This document shows, piece after piece, positions 53,141-62,845 of a stretch of DNA of 64,000 bases; the first letter of the stretch is position 1; every line of letters begins with the position of its first letter. The notes beneath the pieces were generated by a model, which saw nothing but the letters and a program-made list of their open reading frames with translations, was not told the origin of the DNA and searched no databases. The DNA comes from Pseudomonas indica NBRC 103045. GTDB lineage: Bacteria; Pseudomonadota; Gammaproteobacteria; Pseudomonadales; Pseudomonadaceae. Where the stretch lies: assembly GCF_002091635.1 (NCBI RefSeq), contig NZ_BDAC01000007.1, positions 62,001-126,000 on the forward strand, read 5' to 3'. The position numbers were made by a program, and so were the translations under genes.

Positions 53141-53944
53141 TCAATGCAATGCCGGCGAACGTTGGAGCTTGTGCAGGCGCTGACTGAGGGTGAGGCGCTG
53201 GGCATCGTCGTCGCAAAGCAACAGGGCGCGCTCCAGGTCGAAGCGTTCGGCCTGGGGGCAGTCCAGATGACGGTAGAGATCGGCGCGGGCCAGGTGGTCG
53301 GCGACGCTGGGCGGGCCGAGTTGCAGGACTCGCTCGGCGTCCTTCAGCGCCGCCAGGTAATCCTCGGCATGCAGATGCAGTTGGCGCAGGTTGCGCGAGA
53401 GCCGCTGGATCAGTTCGCGCTCGCCGCAGGTACGCAGGTGGGAGGCGTCCAGCTCCGCGCGTGGGCCGTACTGGCGGACCAGCAGTTCGCGGCAGTCACG
53501 GGTATACAGGCGGCGCCCGCCGCACGGATCGAGCAGGTGATCGGCGCCCGGTACGCGCAGCAGGAAGTGGCCGGGAAAGTTCACGCCCACCAGGGGAATC
53601 TCCAGTCGCCGCGCCAGCTCCAGGGCGATCAGTGCCAGCGACAGCGGCTGCCCCCGGCGCCGTTGCAGGACCCGGTGCAGCAGGGCGGCCTGCGGGCGTA
53701 GCGGGCTGTCCTCGTCTTCGTGAAAGTCCAGGGCGTTGAGCTGGCGCAACAGCGGCTGCGCCAGCTCGCGGATCGGCAGGTTGGGCAGGCCGGCGGCGAG
53801 CAGTTGCTGCAAGCCGGCGAACTCGCGCAGCACCTGCGCCGGGCGCAGCGCATCGTCGTGCTCGGCGGCGATCCACAGGGCCGCTTCGAAGGTATCCGGC
53901 GGGTCTCGTTCGAGGCAGGTGAGGCAGGCTTGGCGTGGGTTCAT
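53141..53944 (-). CDS. SirB1-like transglutaminase-fold protein with TPR tail
   Basis: A 267-residue protein. The central region has HRVLQRRRGQPLSLALIALE and VGVNFPGHFLLRVPG followed by LLDPCGGRRLYTRD, the pattern of the Transglut_core2/SirB1 family. A TPR-like helical section at about 185-260 (YLAALKDAERVLQLGP) completes it. The catalytic triad of true transglutaminases is not complete, so the protein may only bind peptides. The ATG at 53942-53944 is preceded by GGAGA and is preferred to a longer reading. Confidence 0.83.
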   Translation of the reverse strand: MNPRQACLTCLERDPPDTFEAALWIAAEHDDALRPAQVLREFAGLQQLLAAGLPNLPIRELAQPLLRQLNALDFHEDEDSPLRPQAALLHRVLQRRRGQPLSLALIALELARRLEIPLVGVNFPGHFLLRVPGADHLLDPCGGRRLYTRDCRELLVRQYGPRAELDASHLRTCGERELIQRLSRNLRQLHLHAEDYLAALKDAERVLQLGPPSVADHLARADLYRHLDCPQAERFDLERALLLCDDDAQRLTLSQRLHKLQRSPALH

Positions 53945-54075
53945 CGATTTCTCCACTGGCTCTTCGTTTGTAGTCTCCTGTTCAAATTTCGTCCAGTGCA
54001 GCGCCGCCGCTTCGTCGGGCGAGGCCGGAGGCTCCGCCTATACTCCTGATAACGACAAGCAAGGGAGCCCCAGCC

Positions 54076-55101
54076 ATGTTTGCCATGATGGAAGCCGCCC
54101 GGCTCGAGGCATTGCATCTCGCCCAAGACCCCGCCACGGGCCTCAAGGCCATCATCGCCATCCACAACACCCGCTTCGGCCCGGCGCTCGGCGGTTGCCG
54201 CTATCTCGCCTATCCCGATCACGTCAGCGCCCTGCGCGACGCCATCCGCCTGGCCCAGGGCATGAGCTACAAGGCCGCCCTGGCCGGCATCGAGCATGGC
54301 GGCGGCAAGGCGGTGATCATCCGGCCGTCGCATGTGGATAACCGGGGTGCGCTGTTCGAGGCCTTCGGGCGCTTCATCGAAACCCTCAACGGGCGCTACA
54401 TCACCGCGGTGGACAGCGGCACCTCCAGCGCCGACATGGACTGCATCGCCCAGCACACCCGCCACGTGACCAGTACCACCGCCGAGGGCGATCCGTCGCC
54501 GCACACGGCCATGGGCGTGTTCGCCGGCATCCGCGCCACGGCGCAGGCGCGCCTCGGCAGCGATGACCTGGAAGGGCTGCGGGTCGCCGTGCAGGGGCTC
54601 GGTCACGTCGGTTATGCGTTGGCCGAGCAGTTGGCGGTCGCCGGCGCCGACCTGCTGGTCAGCGACCTCGACCCCGGCCGCGTGCAGCTCGCGGTGGAGC
54701 AGCTCGGCGCGCGCCCGGTGGCCAGCGAGGCGCTGCTCACCACCCCTTGCGACATCCTCGCCCCGTGCGGGCTGGGTGGCATCCTCAACGCGGAGACCGT
54801 CGGCCAGTTGCGTTGCGCGGCGGTGGCCGGGGCGGCGAACAACCAGTTGGCCAGTGCCGAGATCGCCGACGAACTGGAAGCGCGCGGCATCCTCTACGCA
54901 CCGGACTACGTGATCAATTCCGGCGGGCTGATCTACGTCGCGCTACGTCACCGCGGCGACGCGCTGCCGGCGATCACCGCGCACCTGTCGCGGATCGGCC
55001 TGCGCCTGACCGAAATCTACGCCCACGCCCAGGCCGACAAGCGGTCGCCGGCGCGGGTGGCCGATGCCCTGGCCGAGCGCCTGCTCTATGGCGAGGGCTG
55101 A
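54076..55101 (+). CDS. Leucine/valine dehydrogenase (Glu/Leu/Phe/Val DH family)
   Basis: A 341-residue NAD-dependent amino acid dehydrogenase that reversibly deaminates branched-chain amino acids. The catalytic Lys lies in MSYKAALAGIEHGGGKAVII. The N-terminal IAIHNTRFGPALGGCRY matches leucine dehydrogenase. The NAD motif is GLGHVGYALAEQL, and the end has ANNQLASAEIADELEARGIL and YAPDYVINSGGLIYV. It precedes a 2-oxoacid dehydrogenase operon, so the oxo-acids made here could be decarboxylated by the next three proteins. Confidence 0.9.
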   Translation: MFAMMEAARLEALHLAQDPATGLKAIIAIHNTRFGPALGGCRYLAYPDHVSALRDAIRLAQGMSYKAALAGIEHGGGKAVIIRPSHVDNRGALFEAFGRFIETLNGRYITAVDSGTSSADMDCIAQHTRHVTSTTAEGDPSPHTAMGVFAGIRATAQARLGSDDLEGLRVAVQGLGHVGYALAEQLAVAGADLLVSDLDPGRVQLAVEQLGARPVASEALLTTPCDILAPCGLGGILNAETVGQLRCAAVAGAANNQLASAEIADELEARGILYAPDYVINSGGLIYVALRHRGDALPAITAHLSRIGLRLTEIYAHAQADKRSPARVADALAERLLYGEG

Positions 55102-55221
55102 TTTTCCTTCCGGCTGGAAGGGCGGAAGCGGGCGGCATGACCGGTCACCCGTTCCCTTCGGACCCGCTGCCACAAGCGGCGGACTGAACCACGCGCCCAC
55201 AAGGCGCCGAGGAGTGAAGCA

Positions 55222-56313
55222 ATGCCTAACAAGATCGACCTTCCCTACACGAGGTACCTGGCCCCCGACGGACGCCTGAGCGGCGATCTCCCGGCCTGGG
55301 CCGACGACTTCAACCTGCTCACCCGACTCTACCGGCAGATGGTGCTGACCCGCCTGTTCGACCAGAAGGCGGTGGCGCTGCAACGCACCGGACGGATCGG
55401 CACCTACGCGCCGACCCTCGGGCAGGAAGCCATCGGCGTCGCCATCGGCTGCCTGATGCACCCCGAAGACGTGCTGATTCCCTATTACCGCGACACCGCC
55501 GTGCAACTGATGCGCGGCGTGAAGATGGAGGAAATCCTCCTCTACTGGGGCGGCGACGAGCGTGGCAGCGCTTACGTCGATCCGGCGGTGCGCGAGGACT
55601 TCCCATTGTGCGTACCGATCGCCACCCAGGCCCTGCATGCCTGCGGCGTGGCCAGCGCGTTCAAGATCCGCGGCGAGCACCGGGTCGCCGTGACCACCTG
55701 CGGCGACGGCGCCACCAGCAAGGGCGACTTCCTCGAAGCGCTGAACGTCGCCGGGGCCTGGCAATTGCCGGTGGTCTTCGTGGTCAACAACAACCAGTGG
55801 GCGATCTCGGTGCCGCGGCGCATCCAGTGCGGCGCGCCGACCCTGGCGCAGAAGGCGATCGGCGCCGGTTTCCATGGCGAGCAGGTCGACGGTAACGACA
55901 TCCTCGCGGTGTACGACCGCATGCGCATCGCCCTGGAGCGCGCCCGCCACGGCAAGGGGCCGGTGCTGCTGGAGTGCATCAGCTATCGCCTGGGCGACCA
56001 CACCACCGCCGACGATGCCACCCGCTACCGCCCGGCCGAGGAGGTCAAGCAGGCCTGGCAGGAAGAGCCGATCAAGCGCTTGCAGACCTTCCTCGCCAGC
56101 CAGGGGGTATGGGACGAGGGGCGCGAGCAGGCCCTGGTCGCCGAGTGTCAGGCCGAGGTGCAGGCCTCGGTGGACGTCTTCGAGGCTGCTGGTATCCAGC
56201 CGGTGGAATCGGTGTTCGAGCATGTCTACGCGCAATGGCCGGCGGTGCTGGCGGATCAGCGCGAAATGCTGCTGGAGCGCGCCGCACGGCGGGGAGGTGA
56301 GCGCCATGAGTGA
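55222..56313 (+). CDS. 2-oxoacid dehydrogenase E1 alpha subunit
   Basis: A 363-residue thiamine-diphosphate enzyme subunit. It has TRLFDQKAVALQRTGRIGTY, HPEDVLIPYYRDTAVQLMRG, the ThDP/Mg motif GDGATSKGDFLEALNVAGAW with following NNNQWAISVP, and SYRLGDHTTADDATRYR. It is of the pyruvate or branched-chain E1-alpha type. With the leucine dehydrogenase before it and E1 beta and E2 after it, the likely substrate is a branched-chain or pyruvate-like oxo-acid. Overlaps E1 beta by 8 bases. Confidence 0.93.
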   Translation: MPNKIDLPYTRYLAPDGRLSGDLPAWADDFNLLTRLYRQMVLTRLFDQKAVALQRTGRIGTYAPTLGQEAIGVAIGCLMHPEDVLIPYYRDTAVQLMRGVKMEEILLYWGGDERGSAYVDPAVREDFPLCVPIATQALHACGVASAFKIRGEHRVAVTTCGDGATSKGDFLEALNVAGAWQLPVVFVVNNNQWAISVPRRIQCGAPTLAQKAIGAGFHGEQVDGNDILAVYDRMRIALERARHGKGPVLLECISYRLGDHTTADDATRYRPAEEVKQAWQEEPIKRLQTFLASQGVWDEGREQALVAECQAEVQASVDVFEAAGIQPVESVFEHVYAQWPAVLADQREMLLERAARRGGERHE

Positions 56314-57289
56314 CAAGATCAGCCTGCTCGAAGCGGTCAACCTGGCCCTGCACCGGGCCATGGCCGAAGACGAGAACGTGGTGGTGCTCGGCGAGGACGT
56401 GGGCGTCAACGGTGGGGTGTTCCGTGCCACCCTCGGCCTGCGCGAGACCTTCGGCTTCAAGCGGGTCATCGACACGCCGCTGGCGGAAACCATGATCGGT
56501 GGTCTCGCGGTGGGCATGGCCGCCCAGGGCCTCAAGCCCGTGATGGAAATCCAGTTCATGGGCTTCATCTACGCGGCCATGGAACAGCTCGTCTCCCATG
56601 CCAGCCGCCTGCGCAACCGCACCCGTGGCCGCCTGACCTGCCCGCTGGTGCTGCGCACGCCGATGGGGGCCGGTATCCGCGCGCCGGAGCATCACAGCGA
56701 AAGCACCGAGGCGATGTTCGCCCAGATTCCCGGCGTGCGCGTGGTCATCCCATCCTCGCCGGCGCGGGCCTACGGGTTGCTGCTGGCGGCCATCGACGAT
56801 CCCGATCCGGTGATCTTCCTCGAACCCACCCGGCTCTACCGGATGAACCCCCAGGTCGTCGTCGACGATGGCAAGCGCTTGCCGCTGGACACCTGCTTCA
56901 CCCTGCGCGAGGGCAACGACCTGACCCTGATCAGTTGGGGCGCAAGCATCCACGAGACGTTGCAGGCGGCCACGCAACTGGCCGAGCGCGGCGTGTCGGC
57001 GGAGGTGATCGACGTCGCATGCGTCAAGCCGCTCGACCTCGATACCCTGGAGGCGTCGGTACGCAAGACCGGTCGCTGCGTGATCGTGCACGAGGCGCCG
57101 AAGAGCTGCGCGGTGGGCGCGGAGATCGCCGCCAGCCTCTACGAGCGCGTGCTGCTCGATCTGCAGGCACCGATCCAGCGGGTCACCGCGCCGGATATCC
57201 CGCCGCCGCTGTACCGCCTGGAGCAGCTCTACATGCCCGGGCCGGACGACATCCTGGCCGCGTGCGACACGGTGCTGAACTACGCGTGA
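56306..57289 (+). CDS. 2-oxoacid dehydrogenase E1 beta subunit
   Basis: A 327-residue beta subunit that completes the E1 heterotetramer. Landmarks: VVVLGEDVGVNGGVFRATLG, DTPLAETMIGGLAVGMAAQG, PEHHSESTEAMFAQIPGVRV and EVIDVACVKPLDLDTLEASV. The Glu of GEDVG activates thiamine diphosphate. The start ATG at 56306 lies inside the end of E1 alpha, a coupled arrangement. The C-terminal domain includes VTAPDIPPPLYRLEQLYMPG. Confidence 0.94.
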   Translation: MSDKISLLEAVNLALHRAMAEDENVVVLGEDVGVNGGVFRATLGLRETFGFKRVIDTPLAETMIGGLAVGMAAQGLKPVMEIQFMGFIYAAMEQLVSHASRLRNRTRGRLTCPLVLRTPMGAGIRAPEHHSESTEAMFAQIPGVRVVIPSSPARAYGLLLAAIDDPDPVIFLEPTRLYRMNPQVVVDDGKRLPLDTCFTLREGNDLTLISWGASIHETLQAATQLAERGVSAEVIDVACVKPLDLDTLEASVRKTGRCVIVHEAPKSCAVGAEIAASLYERVLLDLQAPIQRVTAPDIPPPLYRLEQLYMPGPDDILAACDTVLNYA

Positions 57290-57396
57290 TCGAGCAGGGG
57301 CCGCTCGCTCCGGGAACGACCGGGGGACGCAGCCGAACAGGTTCTTTCCTGTGCCGGGCACCGTCAGCGGGCCGGGACAGGCGTGAGGAGACGAAC

Positions 57397-58500
57397 ATGA
57401 AATATTTCAAACTGCCCGACCTGGGCGAAGGGTTGCAGGAAGCCGAGATCGTCGAATGGCACGTCAAGGTCGGCGACACGGTGAAGGCCGATCAACTGCT
57501 GGTGTCGGTGGAGACGGCCAAGGCGCTGGTGGATATTCCCGCTCCGCACGATGGCGTGGTGGCGAAGACTTTCGGCAACGAAGGCGACATCCTCCATGTG
57601 GGTGAGCCGCTGATGGCCTACGAGGGCGAAGGCGATGCCGGCACCGTGGTGGGGCGGCTGGAGGGCGGCGAGGGGGCCCGGGAGGACAGCTTCTTCGTCG
57701 GCGCGGCGCCTTCCACCCGCGAGCACATGGCGCCGCGGGCTACCCCAGCGGTGCGTCAGTTGGCCCGCCAGATGGGCGTGGAGCTGAGTGGGCTGAGCGG
57801 TTCCGGGCCGGACGGCCTGATCACCCGAACCGACGTGGAGGCGGCGGCGAAGCAGTCCAGCGATCGCTTCGGCGGAGAGAAGCTGCGCGGCGTGCGGCGC
57901 AGCATGGCGATCAACATGGCGAGGTCGCATGCCGAAGTGGTGCCGGTGAGCATCTATGCCGATGCTGACCTGTATCGCTGGAAGGAAGCGCGCGACCCGC
58001 TGATCCGTCTGGGCAAGGCGATTGCCGCGGCGATCCAGGCGGAGCCGGTGCTGAACAGTTGGTTCGATGGCCGCAGCCTGTCGATCCGGACCCACGAGAA
58101 GGTGGACCTGGGCATCGCCGTGGATACGCCGGACGGCCTGTTCGTGCCGGTGTTGCGCGATGTCGGCTCGCGCTCGGCGGAAGACCTCCGGCAAGGCATG
58201 GCGCGCTTGCGGACGGATGTCCAGGCGCGTTCCATTCCGCCGCAGGAAATGATGGGGGCGACCATCACCCTGTCCAACTTCGGCACCCTGTTCGGCCGCT
58301 ACGCCAACCCCGTGGTGGTGCCTCCGCAGGTGGCGATCCTCGGTGCGGGCGGTATCCGTGACGAGCCGGTGGCGATGAACGGCGAAGTGGTGGTCCACCC
58401 GATCCTGCCGCTGTCGCTGACCTTCGATCACCGGGCGGTGACCGGGGGCGAGGCGGCACGTTTCCTCAAGGCATTGGTGCGGGCATTGGAGGAGCCGTAA
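57397..58500 (+). CDS. 2-oxoacid dehydrogenase E2 (lipoyl acyltransferase)
   Basis: A 367-residue protein with a lipoyl domain (1-80; lipoyl Lys 42 within VETAKALV, where ETDKA would be usual), a peripheral subunit-binding domain near 110-150 (ATPAVRQLARQMGVELSGLS) and a catalytic acyltransferase domain. The catalytic loop reads DHRAVTGGEA with His 345, but the usual Asp of HRxxDG is Thr 349. DSSM-type contacts appear as LSNFGTLFGRYANPVVVPPQ. No E3 gene is next to it, so a shared lipoamide dehydrogenase is expected. Forms an operon with E1. Confidence 0.92.
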   Translation: MKYFKLPDLGEGLQEAEIVEWHVKVGDTVKADQLLVSVETAKALVDIPAPHDGVVAKTFGNEGDILHVGEPLMAYEGEGDAGTVVGRLEGGEGAREDSFFVGAAPSTREHMAPRATPAVRQLARQMGVELSGLSGSGPDGLITRTDVEAAAKQSSDRFGGEKLRGVRRSMAINMARSHAEVVPVSIYADADLYRWKEARDPLIRLGKAIAAAIQAEPVLNSWFDGRSLSIRTHEKVDLGIAVDTPDGLFVPVLRDVGSRSAEDLRQGMARLRTDVQARSIPPQEMMGATITLSNFGTLFGRYANPVVVPPQVAILGAGGIRDEPVAMNGEVVVHPILPLSLTFDHRAVTGGEAARFLKALVRALEEP

Positions 58501-58554
58501 GGCGCGGCCTAGCGACCGGGCTCCGGGCACGGCGCGCGCCGCGTCGTGCCCGGG

Positions 58555-58830
58555 TCAGGCATGGACCGCGTCGCGGACCTGGGTCATCGAGGCCAGCAGG
58601 GCCGGGGACGCCTCGCCATTCTCGATCGCCAGGCCGAAGCGGACGCTCATGATGAAGCGCTCGAGCTTCTCCGGATCGCGCAGTTGCTCGGCGCTGATGA
58701 AGCGCTTCACCGCCACGCCATTGGCGTTGGACAGGGTGAGCACGATACTGCCGTCGGGCCGCTCGACGCTGAAGTTGACGAAGTAATCGGCCTGGAAAAC
58801 ATCGCTGATGCGCTTGAAGGGGTTGTCCAT
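58555..58830 (-). CDS. DUF3509 family protein
   Basis: A 91-residue protein starting MDNPFKRISDVFQADYFVNF. The pattern SVERPDGSIVLTLSNANGVA and RFISAEQLRDPEKLERFIMS matches the small DUF3509 family seen in pseudomonads. The role is unknown. It is convergent with the E2 gene. Confidence 0.78.
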   Translation of the reverse strand: MDNPFKRISDVFQADYFVNFSVERPDGSIVLTLSNANGVAVKRFISAEQLRDPEKLERFIMSVRFGLAIENGEASPALLASMTQVRDAVHA

Positions 58831-59045
58831 CGGTTAATTCCTGATCAGAAGAGTCTGCGAGGGTTGACCGATGGTAGGTGGTCAAAGTTCAAGCGGTGCG
58901 GCGACTTGCCGCTGTTCGGTTGTGCGCTGGCGCAAGGTTTCGACAAACGGTGGCCGGGCGCCCCGCGAAGGGGCAGGAAAATGGCTCTGGAATGCGTCTT
59001 TGCGCCATTCTGGCGCGGCTCGTGTGGCAGGCGTGAAGCGGCCCT

Positions 59046-61112
59046 TCAGAACGTTGCCGGATTGCTCGCGACCGACGTCAGGCGCCGGGCCTGTTTGAGG
59101 AATACGGTCAGTTCGCGGGCTGGCAGCGGTTTGCTGTAGAGGTAGCCCTGACCTTCGTTGCAGCCTTCGGCGATGATGTAGGCCTCCTGCTCGACGGTCT
59201 CCACGCCCTCGGCGATCACCTGCATGCCCAGGCTCCTGGCCAGTTGGATGATGGCGCGGACGATGGTGGCGTCGTCTTCGTCTTCCAGCACGTCCTGGAC
59301 GAAGCCCTTGTCGATCTTGATCTTGTCCAGTGGCAGGCTCTTCAGGTAGCTCAGTGAGGAGTAGCCGGTGCCGAAGTCGTCGATGGCGATCAGCGCACCG
59401 GAGCGGCGCAGGCTGAGCAGGTGCTGGGCGGCGGTGGAGATGTCTTCCATCAGGCCGGTTTCGGTGACTTCCAGTTCCAGGCTGCGCGGCGGCAGGCGGT
59501 AGACCTGCATCAGGTTGCTGACCACGCGTGGAAGCTCGGTGTGGTGCAGTTGCACCGTCGACAGATTGACCGCCATGCGTAGTTCGGTGAAGCCCAAGTC
59601 GTGCCAATCGCGAAGTTGTTTGCACGCCTGATCGAGCACCCACTCGCCGATGGCGATGATGCTGCCGTTCTGCTCGGCCAGGGGGATGAACAGGTCCGGC
59701 GGAACCAGCCCATGCTGCGGATGCTGCCAGCGCAGCAGCGCTTCGGCACCGCTGACGTGGTGGTCGCGGTAGTCTACCTGCGGTTGGTAGACCACATGCA
59801 GTTCGCCGCGGCCGAGGGCGTCGCGCAGGTCTTTTTCCAGTTCGCGGCGGCGGCGCATCTCGCTGTCGACGCTGGCGATGTAGAACTGGTAGCGATTGCG
59901 CGAGCGGCTCTTGGCCAGGGTCATGGTCTGTTCGGCTTTCTGCAGCAGCTTCTCGGCGCTGTCGCCGTCTTCGGGGAAGAGGGTGATGCCGATGGTGGCG
60001 CGCAGGCGGACTTCCTGGAGATCCAGGCCGAACGGCACTTCCAGGTCGTCGAGGATGCTCTGCGCCAGTTCGGCGGCTTCGTAGGGCTGTTCGATGTTCG
60101 CCTGGACCAGGGCGAATTGGTCGCCGCCGAGGCGGGCAAGGGCGCCGAGACGGCCGCTGTGGCTGCGCAGGCGGTCGGCCAAGGCCAGCAGCAACTGGTC
60201 GCCGAGCTGGTAGCTGAACTGTTCGTTGATGCCCTTGAAGTCGTCCAGGCCGACGCACAGCACGGCGACCCGGCGTTGCAGTCGGCCGGCATCCTCGATG
60301 ATCTGGCCGAGCTGCTGTTGCAGTTGCTGGCGGTTCGGCAGGCCAGTGAGGAAGTCGTACTGCGACATGCGCAGCAGGCTGTCTTCCGCTTCGCGCCGCA
60401 GGTAGCTGTTGCGCTCGATGGAGGCGAGTAACTGGTTGGCGGTGTTGATCCACAGGCCCAGCTCGTTCTTTTCGTGGCCCTTGAGCATGGGCAGCTTGTG
60501 TTCGCTGGGGCGGTCGGGGTTGATGTTGGTCAGGTGCTCGATGATCTTCGAGAGCGGCTTGGTCAGCATCAGGTGATAGACCAGGTACAGCACCAGGCCC
60601 ATGGCCAGGGCGCGCAGTACGCCGGAGACGAAGATGATCACCGAACTGGCGACGAAGTCCTCGCCGTAGGGGGCGGTGTCCAGGGTGATGGTCAGGTCGC
60701 CGTAGTATTCGCTGTACGGGCCGCGGCCGACCAGTTGGGTGGTGAAGCTCTTTTCCTTGCCGAGGATGCGGTCGGTGAGGACGCGGGTCGGCAGGTCCAG
60801 CAGATCGCGCGAGCGTTCCGCCAGCATGGGCTCGCTGGGATGGCCGATAGCGGCGAAGCGCACCGATTCATGCTGGAACAGGCCCTCGATGACCTGCATG
60901 CCCATTTCCCGGTCGAGGCTGTAGACCGCCTGGGTCGACGGGTCGCGGAACATGCCGAGGATACGTTGCGCGTCGTTGGCTACAGCCTGGCGTGTCTTGT
61001 AGACATCGAAGACGATCTGCGCACAGCTCAGCACGACCCCGACAGCCAGCGCGGACAGCAGCACCACGCGGAGCAACTTCAAGGACAGGCTGTTTTTCTG
61101 GTCCAGCTTCAA
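59046..61112 (-). CDS. bifA: BifA-type cyclic-di-GMP phosphodiesterase (GGDQF-EAL)
   Basis: A 688-residue inner-membrane enzyme that hydrolyses cyclic di-GMP. Membrane helix about 12-36, periplasmic region about 37-155, second helix about 156-182, HAMP-like linker, GGDEF-like domain about 250-415 with the degenerate GGDQF at 329-333, and EAL domain about 430-680 with EALLRW (Glu 457), MAVNLSTVQL, EVTETGLMED and DDFGTGYSS. The degenerate GGDQF with a complete EAL site is, from memory, the BifA signature of P. aeruginosa (PA4367), which controls biofilm and swarming. sodB nearby fits that location. Confidence 0.92.
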   Translation of the reverse strand: MKLDQKNSLSLKLLRVVLLSALAVGVVLSCAQIVFDVYKTRQAVANDAQRILGMFRDPSTQAVYSLDREMGMQVIEGLFQHESVRFAAIGHPSEPMLAERSRDLLDLPTRVLTDRILGKEKSFTTQLVGRGPYSEYYGDLTITLDTAPYGEDFVASSVIIFVSGVLRALAMGLVLYLVYHLMLTKPLSKIIEHLTNINPDRPSEHKLPMLKGHEKNELGLWINTANQLLASIERNSYLRREAEDSLLRMSQYDFLTGLPNRQQLQQQLGQIIEDAGRLQRRVAVLCVGLDDFKGINEQFSYQLGDQLLLALADRLRSHSGRLGALARLGGDQFALVQANIEQPYEAAELAQSILDDLEVPFGLDLQEVRLRATIGITLFPEDGDSAEKLLQKAEQTMTLAKSRSRNRYQFYIASVDSEMRRRRELEKDLRDALGRGELHVVYQPQVDYRDHHVSGAEALLRWQHPQHGLVPPDLFIPLAEQNGSIIAIGEWVLDQACKQLRDWHDLGFTELRMAVNLSTVQLHHTELPRVVSNLMQVYRLPPRSLELEVTETGLMEDISTAAQHLLSLRRSGALIAIDDFGTGYSSLSYLKSLPLDKIKIDKGFVQDVLEDEDDATIVRAIIQLARSLGMQVIAEGVETVEQEAYIIAEGCNEGQGYLYSKPLPARELTVFLKQARRLTSVASNPATF

Positions 61113-61548
61113 TGGCGATTCCTTAATGCTGGCGAAGTCAGTCGGGTGTGAGTATTGGCAAACGTAGGGTAGACGTCAAAGGGCCATCATTTTGCTTGCC
61201 GGTGAATTCGACCCGGAATGACCGATGGTAACGCATTGCCCTACAGTCAGTAGGCCTATCCATCTATGTCGGTTGGACGGCGACGGTCTTGAGCGCCGTT
61301 CGGCGGTTTTGTTGCAAGCAAGGCCAGGGCATGGCATGCCTGCCATCGTTTGGCGCTGTGGCCGCCGTATCCGGAGAAGCCCTTTCCGATGAACGGGATT
61401 GCCTGGCTATTGCATTCCCTCGATCAGCATCTGTTCGACAAAACTGTGCTCTACCGCTCGGGAAAGGTGAAGGGTGTTCGGCAGTTTCGCGATATCCCTC
61501 GAGGCTACGATGCGCGCCCTTTATCTGGACCTTCCTGAGGCTATGGGG
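61113..61548. other. Intergenic region between bifA and the ammonium transporter
   Basis: About 435 bases with no supported gene. It should hold the divergent promoters. An alternative in-frame start for the transporter lies at 61474 or 61510, but these give an N-terminus without a normal signal peptide. No clear sigma-54 (-24/-12) element or nitrogen-regulator site could be fixed by eye. Confidence 0.4.
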
Positions 61549-62844
61549 ATGCGAGCATTTCTGTTGTTGTTTCTCACCCTGGGATTCGCCATACCGGCCA
61601 GCGCCGCTACCGACGAAGCCATCAACACGGGGTGGGTCGTCATTGCCAGCGCCCTGGTGTTCTTCATGCAGGCCGGTTTCGCCCTGCTGGAGAGCGGCAT
61701 GGCGCGGGCCAAGAACGCCGTCAACGTGATGATGAAGAACTATATCGACAGCTGCGCCGGCGGCGTCGTCTTCTGGCTGGTGGGTTTCGGCCTGATGTTC
61801 GGCATCAATCGCAGCGGCTGGTTGGGCATGAGCCATTTCGCTACCAGCGAAGGGGAGCCTTGGGACTTCACCTTCCTCCTGTTCCAGCTGATGTTCGCTG
61901 CCACGGCGGCCACCATCGCCAGTGGCGCCATGGCTGAGCGGACGCGGTACGGCGCCTATCTGGTCGGTGCGATCCTGATTTGCGGCTTCATCTACCCGAT
62001 GTTCGGCAGCTGGGCCTGGGGCGGTGTCTATGGCGGCCAGGGTTGGCTGGCGCGTCTCGGCTTCGTCGATTTCGCCGGTTCCACCGTGGTTCATGGCATT
62101 GGTGCCTGGTGCGCCCTGGCCGGCATCCTGGTGCTCGGTCCACGCCTGGGGCGCTTCGGGCCGGATGGCGAAGCGCGGGTCATCCCCGGTCATAACCTGG
62201 GCCTGGTTGCGCTGGGCGGTTTCGTGCTCTGGCTCGGCTGGTTCGGTTTCAACGCCGGCAGCGCCCTGGAAATGAACGTCAGCCTCGGGCTGATCGCCCT
62301 CAATACCCATCTGGCAGCCGCAGCCGGCGCTCTGGGTGCGGTGCTGGCGCTACGCAGTTCCTCCAGCCCGGTTTTGCTGACCACTACGGTGAACGGTTCG
62401 CTCGGCGGCCTGGTGTCGGTGACGGCCGGCTGCGCCACCCTGGAGCCGTGCTTTGCCCTGCTGACCGGTTTGATCGCCGGCTTCCTGGTGGTGTTCGGCA
62501 TGCGCCTGATGGAGCGCCTGCGGCTCGACGACGTGGTCGGCGCGGTGCCGGTTCACGGCTTCTCCGGTGCCTGGGGCACGCTGGCCGCCGGGCTGTTCTA
62601 TGCGGGCGACCTGTTCGATCCGGCACGGGTCGGCGTGCAGTTGCTGGGTATCGCCTCGGCCTTCCTCTGGGCATTCCCGCTGGCGTTGATCATGTATCTG
62701 GTGATCGCCAAGACCATCGGCCTGCGTTCGTCGCCGCTGCACGAACAGCGCGGCCTGGATTATTCCGAGCATGCCGAGGTGGGGTATCCCGAGTTCAACC
62801 AGTCGGTGACGTTCGATAACAGCGAGCTGACGCGGAGGGGGTGA
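61549..62844 (+). CDS. Amt family ammonium transporter
   Basis: About 431 residues. A cleavable signal (MRAFLLLFLTLGFAIPASA) is followed by eleven membrane helices. Family motifs: INTGWVVIASALVFFMQAGF, ALLESGMARAKNAVNVMMKN, DFAGSTVVHGIGAWCALAG with the first pore His, and AVPVHGFSGAWGTLAAGLF with the second. The ATG at 61549 has GAGG eight bases before; ATGs at 61543 and 61510 are also in frame. No glnK is next to it, unlike the usual glnK-amtB pair. It is followed one base later by an unidentified gene. Confidence 0.88.
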   Translation: MRAFLLLFLTLGFAIPASAATDEAINTGWVVIASALVFFMQAGFALLESGMARAKNAVNVMMKNYIDSCAGGVVFWLVGFGLMFGINRSGWLGMSHFATSEGEPWDFTFLLFQLMFAATAATIASGAMAERTRYGAYLVGAILICGFIYPMFGSWAWGGVYGGQGWLARLGFVDFAGSTVVHGIGAWCALAGILVLGPRLGRFGPDGEARVIPGHNLGLVALGGFVLWLGWFGFNAGSALEMNVSLGLIALNTHLAAAAGALGAVLALRSSSSPVLLTTTVNGSLGGLVSVTAGCATLEPCFALLTGLIAGFLVVFGMRLMERLRLDDVVGAVPVHGFSGAWGTLAAGLFYAGDLFDPARVGVQLLGIASAFLWAFPLALIMYLVIAKTIGLRSSPLHEQRGLDYSEHAEVGYPEFNQSVTFDNSELTRRG

Positions 62845-62845
62845 G

